DNA of 33,780 nt from Hyphomonadaceae bacterium (GCA_014324115.1 JACOMS010000017.1:1-33780), one strand, 5' to 3'; positions 7,018 through 16,259 are shown, counted from the first letter of the stretch. Made by a program: numbers and translations. Notes: generated from the sequence alone by a model not told the origin.

Positions 7018-7852
7018 ATGTCCCGCAAAGTTGTTATCTTGTCCACCATGAGAAAGGAAAGCAGGGGAAAGCTAAAGAAAATGCTGGAGGTCGTGCGGCC
7101 AGGCTGTCTGGTTGACACGCCGACGCTTCGACGCCTTGGTGTCACGCACGGGCTCGCCCACAAATACATCAAAAACGGTTGGCTTGAACCGGTTGTCCGG
7201 GGGCTCTATCGTCGGCCTGGCTGATCCAGGCGCCGCTGATCTGGACTGGCGTCTCGTCGTGCACTCCCTGCAGTGTGTCATGGGTTATCCCTCGGTTGTA
7301 GGCGGCCGGACGGCCTTGGAAGAGCACGGTTTTGCCCACTATCTCCGGATGCGCGGCGAACAGCCCGTCCACCTCTACGGACAGAATCATCCGTCATGGC
7401 TGAAACGTCTCGACAACCGCGAGCGTTTCCGGTTGCATGGCACCGAATTGTTTGATGATGACGGTGCTGTCGATGAGACGACAAAAACCGACACCCCCAT
7501 GGGGGTATTGGTTTGTTCGACAGCTGAACGCGCCATTCTGGAGATGATCGACGAATTGCCGAGGCGTGAGAGCTTTCACAACGTCGATACCGTATTTGAA
7601 GCGTTGGCTTCCGCGCGCCCGCGCCGACTGGAACGACTTCTATCCGCTTGCCGGAGTGTTAAAGTCACGCGCCTTTTCTTCGTTTTTGCGGACAGGCACG
7701 GCCATGCTTGGCGGCGTTATCTTTCGCCGGACGATTTTAATCTCGGATCGGGACCGCGCATGCTGGTAGAGAACGGCAGATTTCATCCCCGCTACAAAAT
7801 TTCTGTTCCGGAAGAATTGATCACGACCGGTGGAGTCAATGATGCCGCGTAA
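7018..7852 (+). pseudogene. AbiEi-type antitoxin gene with a +1 frameshift
   Basis: The first part (7018-7224, or from ATG 7048) reads as the winged-helix N-terminal domain: LVDTPTLRRLGVTHGLAHKYI followed by GWLEPVVRGLYRRPG, then a stop. The second part continues one base further on with ADPGAADLDWRLVVHSLQ, VVGGRTALEEHGFAHYL and HLYGQNHPSWLKRL, the usual AbiEi antitoxin C-terminal domain. Joined, the two give about 268-278 residues, a normal family length. The shift lies near 7215-7222 (CCTGGCTGATCC) with no long homopolymer, so a one-base insertion is the simplest reading. The gene would bind the operator upstream and neutralise AbiEii. A restart at 7112 is possible but would lack the DNA-binding part. 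Confidence 0.75.
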
Positions 7853-8758
7853 GCGCTATGTTGATCAGGTAAAACTGCTCGTCGACGTTTTGCCGACAGT
7901 AGTCGCCGAGCCGGACTTCGCCCTGAAAGGCGGAACGGCGATCAACCTGTTCTGTCGTAACCTCCCGCGATTGTCCGTGGACATTGACCTTGCCCTCCTT
8001 CCGGTGCAGCCTCGCAAAGAGGCGCTGGCCGGTATTGACGCCGCCATGGACCGGATCGTCGCGAGAGGTAAAAAATCCATGAGGTCACGGTGTCCCGCGG
8101 CGTTGATGCTCACCGTGTTGTTTTCCGACGAGGTGCCGCAACCGTAAAGGCGGAAACCTCTCCTGTTATCCGGGGTGTGGTCTTCAGGACTGAAATGAGG
8201 CGGATTATGCCATCAGTCGAAGACAAGTTTGGATTCGCCGAAGCGAAAATTGTCGCCTTCGAGGATTTATTCGCCGGTAAGCTACACGCAGCGCTCGACC
8301 GTCAGCACCCACGCGATCTCTTTGATGTAAAACTGCTCTATGAAAATGAGGGACTGACGGATGATCTGTTCAGGGCCTTTCTTGTCTATGTTGCAAGTTC
8401 CAATAGACCGCCACATGAGCTGCTTGATCCCAATTTTGCGCCGCTGGATGATTTGTACACAAAAGAATTCTCGGGCATGTCGTTTGTGCGAGTGTCTGTC
8501 GCCGACCTCAATGCGGTGCGCACAAAACTGATCAATGATGTCAAATCCAGGCTGACCGGCGCTGTTGCCGGTTTTCTGCGCAGCCTGGTTGATGGCGTTC
8601 CCGACTTTAACGCCATCGGTTTGCCAAAAGCAGGTGAGCTGCCTGCGGTCGCCTGGAAGGTCAGGAACATCTTGCGGCTCAAAACCGAAAATCCGGACAA
8701 ACATTCAGCCCAGAGCCGAAGTCTTGAGGATCTTCTGAACCGGGCTACACCCGGTTAA
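7842..8758 (+). pseudogene. AbiEii-type nucleotidyltransferase toxin gene with a frameshift
   Basis: The N-terminal piece (ATG at 7842 or 7839, overlapping the AbiEi end by about 11 bases) has the nucleotidyltransferase core FALKGGTAINLF with Gly30-Gly31-Thr32 and SVDIDL with Asp47 and Asp49. It runs out of frame and stops at 8147. The homologous continuation is one frame back: ATVKAETSPVIRGVV, then FGFAEAKIVAFEDLFAGKLHAALDRQHPRDLFDVKLL and the helical C-terminal half to 8758. The switch falls in an A6 run at 8070-8075, where one missing A would explain it. Intact AbiEii transfers nucleotides to tRNA or RNA and stops growth on phage infection. As written, no full toxin is made unless slippage on the A run occurs. 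Confidence 0.75.
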
Positions 8759-8869
8759 TTCCGATTCCACACCATCATGCTGGAGCCGTTTGTCCATAGC
8801 GATGAAGCCGGTTGCCCAAGGATAGGCGGAGCTCTCCCGGCCCGGCTTGCCCATAATGCCAAGCGGTAT

Positions 8870-8903
8870 CACCCCCCCGACGCGGGGATCAGACCATGAG
8901 CCG
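8870..8903 (+). repeat. Copy C of the methyltransferase-tail repeat
   Basis: The 34 bases match copy A through CCCCCGACGCGG, ATCAGAC and ATGAGCCG, with two extra C and three substitutions. A weaker resemblance (GAGCTCT and nearby bases) reaches back to about 8828. It lies between the AbiE genes and the isovaleryl-CoA dehydrogenase gene, so copies A, B and C bracket the two accessory cassettes. The remaining bases of 8759-8987 show no other feature I can support. Confidence 0.6.
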
Positions 8904-8991
8904 GGCCCGGCGCGGTGCGTCAAATCTGTGGGAGACCATGGACGATCAGGGTCGGGCCGACCTATATGTATCCGGAAAGGACTTGCCATGA
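8896..8991 (+). CDS. Possible 31-residue ORF overlapping the ivd start
   Basis: The ATG inside copy C opens a 31-codon frame that begins [20 protein letters not shown] and stops in an ATGA overlap with the isovaleryl-CoA dehydrogenase start. It could be a leader or a chance frame. It shares MSR with the stump after copy A. No ribosome binding site is evident. Confidence 0.15.
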   Translation: MSRARRGASNLWETMDDQGRADLYVSGKDLP

Positions 8992-10160
8992 CCACCACTC
9001 CGTACCCTGCCCTTCAGTACGGCCTCTCCGATCAAACCGGAATGATCCGCGAGATGGTCCATAATTTTGCCCGGGATCATATTGCGCCGATTGCTGCCGA
9101 CATTGACCGGACGAATGAATTTCCGCGTCACCTCTGGCCGCTGATGGGAGAATTGGGCCTGCACGGGATTACAGTGCCGGAAGAAGACGGCGGCACCGGG
9201 CTGGGTTATCTGGAACATACGATTGCGGTTGAGGAAATCAGCCGTGCGTCGGCCTCGGTCGGTTTATCCTACGGGGCGCATTCAAATCTTTGCATCAACC
9301 AGCTCCGCCGCTGGGGCAATGCCGGGCAGAAAGCAGAATACCTGCCAAGGCTGATATCCGGGCAGCATTTGGGATCACTGGCCATGAGCGAGCCGTCGGC
9401 AGGGTCTGATGTTGTGTCCATGAAACTCAAAGCCGAAAGCGCGCAGGGAGGATACCTTCTCAATGGAAACAAAATGTGGATTACCAACGCCCCCACGGCC
9501 GATGCGTTGTTTGTCTATGCCAGGACCGATCCGCAGGGCGGGCCCAAAGGTATTTCAGCCTTTATCATCACCCCGGATATGGACGGATTCACAACAGCCC
9601 GGAAACTCGACAAACTCGGCATGCGCGGTTCGGACACGTGTGAGCTTGTTTTCGAGGATTGCCATGTGCCGTCGGACAATCTGATCGGCAAAGCGGGCGA
9701 GGGCGTGAAAATCCTGATGTCCGGTCTGGATTATGAACGGGTTGTCCTGTCGGGCGTGTCCATCGGTATCATGCAGGCCTGTCTGGATGTGGTTCTGCCC
9801 TATATTCACGAGCGTAAACAGTTCGGCAGAAGCATTGGCGAGTTTCAGCTGATGCAGGGCAAACTGGCGGATATGTATGTGGCCCTGTCCACAGCCCGCG
9901 CCTATGCCTACGCGGTGGCCGCCGCCTGTGACCGGGGTGAGACAACCCGCAAGGATGCCGCAGGCTGCATCCTGTATGCGGCCGAGAAGGCGACGCAGAT
10001 GGCGTCAGATGCGATCCAGATGCTGGGCGGAAACGGCTATATCAATGATTATCCGACCGGGCGTCTCTGGCGGGATGCCAAATTGATGGAAATCGGCGCC
10101 GGAACCTCGGAGATAAGACGCTGGCTCATCGGTCGGGAGCTGTTTGCGGAAACGGCATGA
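8988..10160 (+). CDS. ivd: Isovaleryl-CoA dehydrogenase
   Basis: A 390-residue acyl-CoA dehydrogenase. The FAD/substrate signature [10 protein letters not shown] is at 132-141, the [11 protein letters not shown] block at 159-169, and the C-terminal signature [13 protein letters not shown] is followed by a [16 protein letters not shown] end. Glu250 in [11 protein letters not shown] is at the place used as catalytic base in isovaleryl-CoA dehydrogenases, rather than the late Glu of medium and short-chain enzymes, which favours this specificity. It oxidises isovaleryl-CoA to 3-methylcrotonyl-CoA in leucine breakdown and passes electrons to ETF. GGAAAGG precedes the ATG. An upstream in-frame extension to 8847 reads through copy C and is not expected to be real. 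The methylcrotonyl-CoA carboxylase genes that often follow are absent; IS scars lie there instead. Confidence 0.92.
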   Translation: MTTTPYPALQYGLSDQTGMIREMVHNFARDHIAPIAADIDRTNEFPRHLWPLMGELGLHGITVPEEDGGTGLGYLEHTIAVEEISRASASVGLSYGAHSNLCINQLRRWGNAGQKAEYLPRLISGQHLGSLAMSEPSAGSDVVSMKLKAESAQGGYLLNGNKMWITNAPTADALFVYARTDPQGGPKGISAFIITPDMDGFTTARKLDKLGMRGSDTCELVFEDCHVPSDNLIGKAGEGVKILMSGLDYERVVLSGVSIGIMQACLDVVLPYIHERKQFGRSIGEFQLMQGKLADMYVALSTARAYAYAVAAACDRGETTRKDAAGCILYAAEKATQMASDAIQMLGGNGYINDYPTGRLWRDAKLMEIGAGTSEIRRWLIGRELFAETA

Positions 10161-10266
10161 AAAAGCCGCCTCAAGACCGTTGCGAAATTGCGCATGTTGA
10201 GGGTATTTTGCTGTTGTTTGATGAAGTACGATTGGCCTGAACGATAGCATTTAACTGGAGGCTTGC

Positions 10267-10628
10267 GTGGACTTCTTTATGGGTTTCCTCCCGGAGCGTG
10301 TTGCGTCGGACGATGTGCCGCGCAAAGTTGGGGCATTGATTGATTGGCGTCGCGTTGGCTGGAAGGTGGGCAAGGTTCGTTCGCAGCTTGGCAGGTCGGG
10401 TTATGACCTGGATGTGATGCTGTGGGTTCTTTGCCCGGCCAATGGCATTCTCTGTCGGATCGGAAACTGGAAGAGGCTTTGCGGGTGCGTTTGGATTTCA
10501 TGTTATTTTGTGGTGCGTCGCTTTTTGAGCGCGTCCCGGATCACAGGACGCTCTGCGGTTTCCGTTGTGCGCTGGTGCGGTTGGGGTTGTTTGAGGCTGG
10601 ACACTTCCAAAAAACCCTTGATATTTAG
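10267..10628 (+). mobile_element. IS5-family transposase remnant 1 (N-terminal part, frameshifted)
   Basis: A GTG at 10267 behind CTGGAGG opens a frame reading MDFFMGFLPERVASDDVPRK and ALIDWRRVGWKVGKVRSQLG, the standard N-terminus of an IS5-group transposase. Near 10420-10436 the homology moves to another frame (QWHSLSDRKLEEALRVRLDF, then CGASLFERVPDHRTLCGFR) and ends about 10628. The catalytic DDE domain is missing. The left end may reach about 10172. It is a dead fragment in the gap between ivd and the channel gene. Confidence 0.75.
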
Positions 10629-10664
10629 TGTGAAATGTGATTACTGTTCTGTATGACATAACAT

Positions 10665-10883
10665 GACCTGTCCGACTTGGACGAACGACTTAAGCGGGTT
10701 AGCGATTTGGGAGACCCCCTTGAGGTGGTGAGTGGTGTCATTGATTTTGAGGTATTTCGCCCGGTTCTGGATCGGGCGTTGAAGCGTCCGGATCGGCGCA
10801 GAGTTGCAATCCGTTATGACAGATGCGCACACACCTTCTTCGCGGCTGTCCTCATCGCGACCATCGTCACATACTGGATTTAA
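10665..10883 (+). mobile_element. IS5-family transposase remnant 2 (N-terminus joined to C-terminus)
   Basis: One frame reads DLSDLDERLKRVSDLGDP, then VIDFEVFRPVLDRALKRPDRR, the N-terminus of a second kind of IS5-group transposase. It runs straight into VAIRYDRCAHTFFAAVLIA near the stop, which resembles the extreme C-terminus of such transposases. About 250 catalytic residues are therefore deleted in frame. The N-terminal sequence differs from remnant 1, so two separate insertions or a nested pair are involved. Together the two scars account for the gene-free stretch 10161-10909; I see no intact terminal inverted repeats. Confidence 0.7.
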
Positions 10884-10909
10884 TGAGTCCTGATCCTGGA
10901 TTGCTTCCC

Positions 10910-13900
10910 CTAAACTGGCTTTTCCGGTGTGACAGTATTATTTTCGCCCGGAGAAGTCTTTTTCGGCGTGGAGATAATATGCAGATCTCTTTGCGGGAAG
11001 GGGATGTTGATGTCCGCTTCCTTCAGGGCCCTGTTGATTTCCGTATGAAGCGCATGGGAGACCGGGAAGCGCTCTTTGAAACCGCGCAGGAAAACGCGAA
11101 CCTCGAAATCCAGAGAACTGTCGCCGAAGCCGAGGAAAAACACCTGTGGGGGCGGCACGTCAAGCACGCGTTCATTAGCCCCGGCGGTGTTCAGCATGAT
11201 TTGGCGGGCTGTATCCGTATCCGAGCCATAGGCTATACCGACGTGAATAATCAGACGTATGATGGAATTGGATAATGTCCAGTTGGTCACGCGCTCGGTA
11301 ATCAGCGCCTTGTTGGGTATGAGGATTTCGCGGTTATCCAGATCTGCCAGGGTAGTGGCGCGGATCTGGATCCGGTTTACCGTGCCGCTCTGATCACCGA
11401 TTGTAACATAATCCCCAACGCGGATGGGGCGTTCGAACAGGATAATCAGTCCGGAAACAAAGTTCGCGATGATCTCCTGCAAACCGAAACCGATACCCAC
11501 ACCAAGTGCCGCCACAATCCATTGCAGTTGCGACCATTCCGCGCCGAGACGGTCGAAGGCGATGAGTGTCCCCGTGGCCAAGATGATATAACCCAGAATA
11601 CTGACCGTGGCGTAGCGGGTCCCGGCATGCATCCTGGACCGGCTGAGCACAAAAACCTCCAAAAATCCGGGCAGATTCCGCGATGCAATAATCGCTAGCC
11701 CAAGAATGGCCAGCGCCTGCATCAGGTTCCAGAGAGTAACCCATTCGGCTGTCAGGCCCCCGTACCGGTCCGTGACACTGTGGGACCAGAGCCGGACATT
11801 ATCAAAAATAGACAAAGCCGGGAATAAATCCCGCCATAAAATCCACATGATGACTACAAACCCAAGCAGAACGAATGTGTTGAGAAGCTGTCCCGACTGA
11901 CGGCTGATGGTTTCAACGCCAATCTCGCTATGGTCAACTGGCTTTGGTTCCGGTTCGCCGTGTTCTTCGGCGGTTTCAGCCTGCTCCCTGGCCTTGATCA
12001 TTTCTTCCCGCTGCTCTGCCGCCTGTTTCAACGCCAGCCGGTTTCGTGCCATATGGACTGTGCGTTTGATCAGGCGGTAGGCCATATAGGTGCTGATGAA
12101 GAGGCCGCCTGATAAAAACAGCCTTGGAAGCAACTTTTGGGCCGTATCATAATATCCGGTGGCCGCGAGTATGGCGGTCATGACAGGCAATCCTGCTGCC
12201 AGTGCGGCGATAATATGCCAGTACTGTCCGATAAAACTTTGATCCGGCAGGGCCTTTTCAAACGCGGACCGTTTGCTCCACAAAATGCGATAGGCAAAAC
12301 AGGACAGGCTCGCAGCGAGGACCATGAAGGTGAGCAGGCTGAATCCCTCATACACATCCGGCTGGCGACTGTTTTCTGTCACTTTGACCATACAGAATAA
12401 CACACCGCCGACGGGAATGAACCAGCGCAGATTGTGCAAAATGCTGTGTCTGACGGGTTTGGCCAGATTGAAATGAGCGTCAAACAGCGAGCCGTCACGT
12501 GCCCACTCGCGCCACGCCAGGGAGAACCACAAAAACCCGGATAATGTGATAAAAGCCTGCTCAAAAGCGGTCACGACCCGATCCGGGCTGTCGCTGGTAC
12601 GAAACAGAATACCGAATAAAAGCGTTACAAGCGGTATCGGCGCAGCCAGAACAGCACAGGCCAGGATAACTGCCGGTGTGTGCAGGTAAGAATCCTGCTG
12701 TACGTATCCGACCTTTCCCGAACGCTCTTTTATATTCTTTTGAAGGGTGCGGTTCAGCGCGACAACAAGTGCGACGACGCCCATACACAAGAGAACCATA
12801 GGCCAGAGCCGCTTGAACTGTGCGATGAAAACCGGCCAGACGCGTTTATATGTATCAGGCGAGAAAAACTGCAACGTGCCGCGCATGATCCGTTGCGGCC
12901 AGTCTGCATCAACAGACCGGACAGACGGTAGCCAAAACAGTTCCTGATCCAGAATAGAGGACAATGCTTCTACGTTTTTTAATATATCGGACTGTATGGT
13001 CCGCAGCGTATCCGCCTCTTCGATCTGGAAAAAGGCGGCATCGGACACTTCGTTGAGCAAGCCGCGGCGTTGCGAATACAAAGATCGTAGCAGGATTTTA
13101 TCAGTACTGGACAACGGCATAGTCTGTGTCACGCCCCGGGCTTCTAGCCAGTCATCTGCAAGAACGTCATAATCAATCTCTCCCAAAGGAAGACTCCGCA
13201 GCTGTTCCTGCGCCCGGAGACGTTTTTGTGTTGCCTCAAGAACAGCCTTTCGCGTGCGATTGAGATCGGATTTAATACGGTTAAGCGATGGTTTCTGGTT
13301 GCGCAGGTGCCGGAGCGTCGCGCTGGACTGGCGGCTGACTGTGGCCAGACCGGTCAGTTGTTGTGTGATTTTGAGATCGTTGTTCGTCTCGTCCCGTTCA
13401 CGCCGCGCCTCCGCCCGCAAACGCGGATAACGGCTGGATTCTTGCGCGATAGCGGTTAATTCCCGGCTGATAGAAATATTCCCGGCGGCAATGTCCACAA
13501 CAAGAGGATGAGATTTTTCCATCATGCCGATGGCCTGTCGTGTACTATTTTCGATGGCGCGGGCATCATTGAGGCGGCGCGTTCCCGTGCGGTTTTGCAA
13601 ATCCAGCACAATTTTTTCCGTACGCTGCATACGCAATACGGCCAGATCACGGCGCAGGGACAGAATCTGTTGCCGTGAGGTCAATCCTGCCAGTTCCTGT
13701 TCCAGGGCCAGGGTCTGCGCACGGTAATAGTATTGCCGGGCTTCCAGCGAGATTCGTCGCGCCTGTTCCTGTTGCTCCAGTTCGCCTTCGCCGAGATCGG
13801 TTAATTCTATCGTGATTTGAGCCAGACGCGACTGGGCATCATCCAGTTCCTGCCGTATGGGGCGTTGGAGAAGCGCTTGCAATTCATCTTCAAGACTGTT

Positions 13901-14389
13901 GATCTCAGCCCGCAAAGTACGCATTTCGCTTTCCTGCATGATCAGATCCTGCTCCAGTCTCAACAATGTTTCGCCCGTCACATGATCATCAGTATCAGAA
14001 TCCATAGACACCGGATTGTTCTGAAGGTGGCCAATGTCATCGCGCAGGCGCTGCAGGGTGCGCGGTGAAGTTTCCAAATCCTGCTTCAAACGCGACGCAT
14101 CCTCCATGACTGTCGCGGCCTTGTTCAGTGCATCAATCGCAACGTCATAAAAACCGGAAATTACGGTTTTCCGATCGTTGGCCAGATTGTCGTCCGCATC
14201 CAGATCAGCTTTGCGGGTCTCTATGGTGTCAATGGAAAAATTCGGCGGTTCGAGAGTGACACCGCCGCTACTCTGCGCCCATGTGACAGAGTGCGAAATA
14301 AAAATAACCGGAAGCAGGCAAATAAAAATAACCGGCTTTTTAATAGTTTGATTGAAAATGCGGCAATTTAATTTCATTCGGTTTGTCAA
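10910..14389 (-). CDS. Large MscK/KefA-type mechanosensitive channel
   Basis: A 1159-residue inner-membrane protein. A signal-like hydrophobic stretch (about 18-35) ends in VTWAQ, probably the cleavage region. A periplasmic part of some 450 residues follows, rich in Glu, Gln, Arg and Leu heptads (coiled coil, about 85-420). Then come roughly ten membrane segments between about 530 and 980, with a charged loop near 780-830. The MscS pore and beta domain is at the end: GVGIGFGLQEIIANF at 963-977, RVGDYVTIGDQSGTV and FGDSSLDFEVRVFL. This layout is that of MscK/KefA rather than small MscS, with E. coli MscK about 1120 residues. It would open under membrane tension in osmotic downshock. It is transcribed alone. 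Confidence 0.9.
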   Translation of the reverse strand: MTNRMKLNCRIFNQTIKKPVIFICLLPVIFISHSVTWAQSSGGVTLEPPNFSIDTIETRKADLDADDNLANDRKTVISGFYDVAIDALNKAATVMEDASRLKQDLETSPRTLQRLRDDIGHLQNNPVSMDSDTDDHVTGETLLRLEQDLIMQESEMRTLRAEINSLEDELQALLQRPIRQELDDAQSRLAQITIELTDLGEGELEQQEQARRISLEARQYYYRAQTLALEQELAGLTSRQQILSLRRDLAVLRMQRTEKIVLDLQNRTGTRRLNDARAIENSTRQAIGMMEKSHPLVVDIAAGNISISRELTAIAQESSRYPRLRAEARRERDETNNDLKITQQLTGLATVSRQSSATLRHLRNQKPSLNRIKSDLNRTRKAVLEATQKRLRAQEQLRSLPLGEIDYDVLADDWLEARGVTQTMPLSSTDKILLRSLYSQRRGLLNEVSDAAFFQIEEADTLRTIQSDILKNVEALSSILDQELFWLPSVRSVDADWPQRIMRGTLQFFSPDTYKRVWPVFIAQFKRLWPMVLLCMGVVALVVALNRTLQKNIKERSGKVGYVQQDSYLHTPAVILACAVLAAPIPLVTLLFGILFRTSDSPDRVVTAFEQAFITLSGFLWFSLAWREWARDGSLFDAHFNLAKPVRHSILHNLRWFIPVGGVLFCMVKVTENSRQPDVYEGFSLLTFMVLAASLSCFAYRILWSKRSAFEKALPDQSFIGQYWHIIAALAAGLPVMTAILAATGYYDTAQKLLPRLFLSGGLFISTYMAYRLIKRTVHMARNRLALKQAAEQREEMIKAREQAETAEEHGEPEPKPVDHSEIGVETISRQSGQLLNTFVLLGFVVIMWILWRDLFPALSIFDNVRLWSHSVTDRYGGLTAEWVTLWNLMQALAILGLAIIASRNLPGFLEVFVLSRSRMHAGTRYATVSILGYIILATGTLIAFDRLGAEWSQLQWIVAALGVGIGFGLQEIIANFVSGLIILFERPIRVGDYVTIGDQSGTVNRIQIRATTLADLDNREILIPNKALITERVTNWTLSNSIIRLIIHVGIAYGSDTDTARQIMLNTAGANERVLDVPPPQVFFLGFGDSSLDFEVRVFLRGFKERFPVSHALHTEINRALKEADINIPFPQRDLHIISTPKKTSPGENNTVTPEKPV

Positions 14390-14419
14390 CTCTTCCGGAA
14401 CATATAACCCTTATACGAC

Positions 14420-14435
14420 CCGTATATAAATACGG
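14420..14435. promoter_or_regulatory. Short palindrome before the channel gene
   Basis: CCGTAT and ATACGG flank ATAA, and an overlapping TATAC/GTATA pair lies at 14413-14427. The site is 31 bases upstream of the channel ATG in an AT-rich intergenic region that also faces the 59-residue ORF, so it could be an operator or promoter element for either strand. Confidence 0.3.
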
Positions 14436-14543
14436 TATTAAATTCGACGTGAAGCACCGGAATCGGCAGGACTGAACGAAGCATGACAGCCCGGCCACAC
14501 CGGATTCCCGGAACCTCATGCCCGGACAGGAAAAGGAAAATTC

Positions 14544-14723
14544 ATGGCGCTGTTACAGGACCCTATGGGGACCCGCTTGATCAATGTGTCAGATATTGAT
14601 AGCCAAGGCATGCCCGATCCGGTCAGCATCGGCAAACTGACTGAAACCCCGCATACGCGGGAGATGAGATTTGAGAGGGAAAAAGAGCCGCGCAGAGCGG
14701 AAACCGCGGGAGAAAGTTCATGA
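14544..14723 (+). CDS. Small 59-residue ORF coupled to the MFS gene
   Basis: An ATG behind a purine-rich AGGAAAAGGAAA opens 59 codons, starting MALLQDPMGTRLINVSDIDS and ending in a very charged tail (REMRFEREKEPRRAETAGES). Its stop overlaps the start of the MFS transporter as ATGA. The ribosome site, the exact coupling and the amphipathic, highly charged composition suggest a real small protein, perhaps a regulator of the transporter or a means of setting its translation. No known family comes to mind. Only codon use and conservation in relatives could settle it. Confidence 0.5.
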   Translation: MALLQDPMGTRLINVSDIDSQGMPDPVSIGKLTETPHTREMRFEREKEPRRAETAGESS

Positions 14724-16156
14724 GCGCACGACAGGCCGTGCGGCTGATGGGGCAGCGGCGTTTCCTGCCGCTTTTTGCCTTGCTACAGACGGGGACATTC
14801 AATGATAATTCGCTCAAAAATGCGCTGATTGGCCTGATTACGTTTGGCGGTGTGGCGTTTTTGTCAAACCTGCCGTCGCAAATCCGCGTACCGGTGGCAG
14901 CATTTATCTTTACAGGACCTTTCCTCCTGGTTTGCGCCATCGCCGGACAGATTGCGGACAAATATGATCGGGCGAAAATTCTCAAAAAGGTCAAGCGCGC
15001 CGAAGTGCTTATCATGGTGTTGGCAGGGATCGGATTCCTGACCATGAATGCATGGGTACTGTCTGTCGCGCTCTTTTTCATGGGTGCGCAATCGGCCTTT
15101 TTCTCGCCGACACGCAACGCAGTCATGCCGCAATGGCTGGCTGATGATGAGCTGATTACGGGTAATGCGTTGATCAGTGGGTTTGTTTTCGTCTTTGTTT
15201 TGGTCGGCATGGTCATTGGCCTTGCCATGGTCGGGAATGCCGGGAGCGCGCGAATACTTGCCGGCTTGCTATTTGTAATGGCCCTGCTCGGATGGTTCGC
15301 GGCAGAACGCCTGCCCGAGGCACCACCGCCGAATCCGGAATTGAATCTGAACAGGGACGCCGTCGGGGGTATACTGGATTTTGTATCAAGATTTGCCCCG
15401 TCTGCGCTGGGGGCAAAATCAGGTTTGGAAAAACCACTTGTCCACTATCTGACTCTGCCCCTTCTACCCTTGACAGCGACTATCAGTTGTCTTGTGAGAG
15501 CTTTTGACTTTCCGGAAGTGCTTCGCCCAATGCTCGGTATTGCGTGGTTCTATGGTCTGTCGGCGGTGATGGTCACGACGCTTCCGGACCTTGTGTCCAG
15601 TGTGATGGGCTATGACCGGAGTGTGTTGATCATCATTCTTGTGATTTCGACCTTGGGCATTCTGGTCGGTTCGCTCCTCTGCACCCTGCTGGCCAAAGGC
15701 GGTCATTGGGGCAAGGAATCCATCGGCTTATCGGCCCTCGGGATTATCGGTGTGATTATTTTCACGGCGGACATTTATCTCAACGCGCCGCGGACATCCG
15801 CCGCCGCGGATGGCGTATTGCAGGGCTTCGACGTGTTCTGGGCGGATGGCAAATCAAGACGTTTTCTTTTTGACCTTTTGATGGCCTCGCTGTTCAGCGG
15901 GCTGTTTGTCGTGCCGGTGCAGGCCATGGCGCAGAGACGGGCCCGGCCGGATATCCGCGCACGGCTCATGTCGGCAGGGGCGGTGTTGCTCAACCTGTTT
16001 GTGAACATCGTAACGATCATGCTGATTTTACTGGCCGCCAGAAATGCCCCGTCCATGTCACCCTTTTTGATGGTTGCGGTGTTAAGCCTGTTTGTTGCCG
16101 CCTACACGCTGTGGCGTACATTCAACCCGAAAACCCGTACAAGTTACGCCCGATGA
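14720..16156 (+). CDS. MFS transporter related to lysophospholipid transporter LplT
   Basis: A 478-residue membrane protein with about eleven to twelve hydrophobic segments. The N-terminus FLPLFALLQTGTFNDNSLKNAL is typical of the LplT branch of the major facilitator superfamily, and IADKYDRAKILKKVKRAE matches the MFS loop 2-3 motif. In many proteobacteria this transporter is fused to or next to acyltransferase and acyl-ACP synthetase domains that re-acylate lysophospholipids. Here it stands alone, ending after the last membrane segment, and the two enzyme domains are not in the window. Two inserted loops (around 195-240 and 345-375) make it longer than E. coli LplT. Lysophospholipid flipping is inferred from the family, not shown. 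Confidence 0.8.
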   Translation: MSARQAVRLMGQRRFLPLFALLQTGTFNDNSLKNALIGLITFGGVAFLSNLPSQIRVPVAAFIFTGPFLLVCAIAGQIADKYDRAKILKKVKRAEVLIMVLAGIGFLTMNAWVLSVALFFMGAQSAFFSPTRNAVMPQWLADDELITGNALISGFVFVFVLVGMVIGLAMVGNAGSARILAGLLFVMALLGWFAAERLPEAPPPNPELNLNRDAVGGILDFVSRFAPSALGAKSGLEKPLVHYLTLPLLPLTATISCLVRAFDFPEVLRPMLGIAWFYGLSAVMVTTLPDLVSSVMGYDRSVLIIILVISTLGILVGSLLCTLLAKGGHWGKESIGLSALGIIGVIIFTADIYLNAPRTSAAADGVLQGFDVFWADGKSRRFLFDLLMASLFSGLFVVPVQAMAQRRARPDIRARLMSAGAVLLNLFVNIVTIMLILLAARNAPSMSPFLMVAVLSLFVAAYTLWRTFNPKTRTSYAR

Positions 16157-16259
16157 GGGGCATTTCGGTATCGGTGTCAGGGAAAGTTCCAAATCCTGTT
16201 ATCCGGGTACGCCCGAAATCCGGCCTGTCGGCCCAGAGTGCCTCCGGAAGGCGCAAACC

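Noticed and set aside
8070-8075. Programmed -1 frameshift in AbiEii
   Set aside because: The A6 run is not a full slippery heptamer in the reading frame (preceded by GGT), no stem-loop follows closely, and AbiEi is also shifted, so mutation or error is simpler.
8847-8987. N-terminal extension of isovaleryl-CoA dehydrogenase
   Set aside because: It translates copy C and spacer sequence; the ATG at 8988 has GGAAAGG and matches the family N-terminus.
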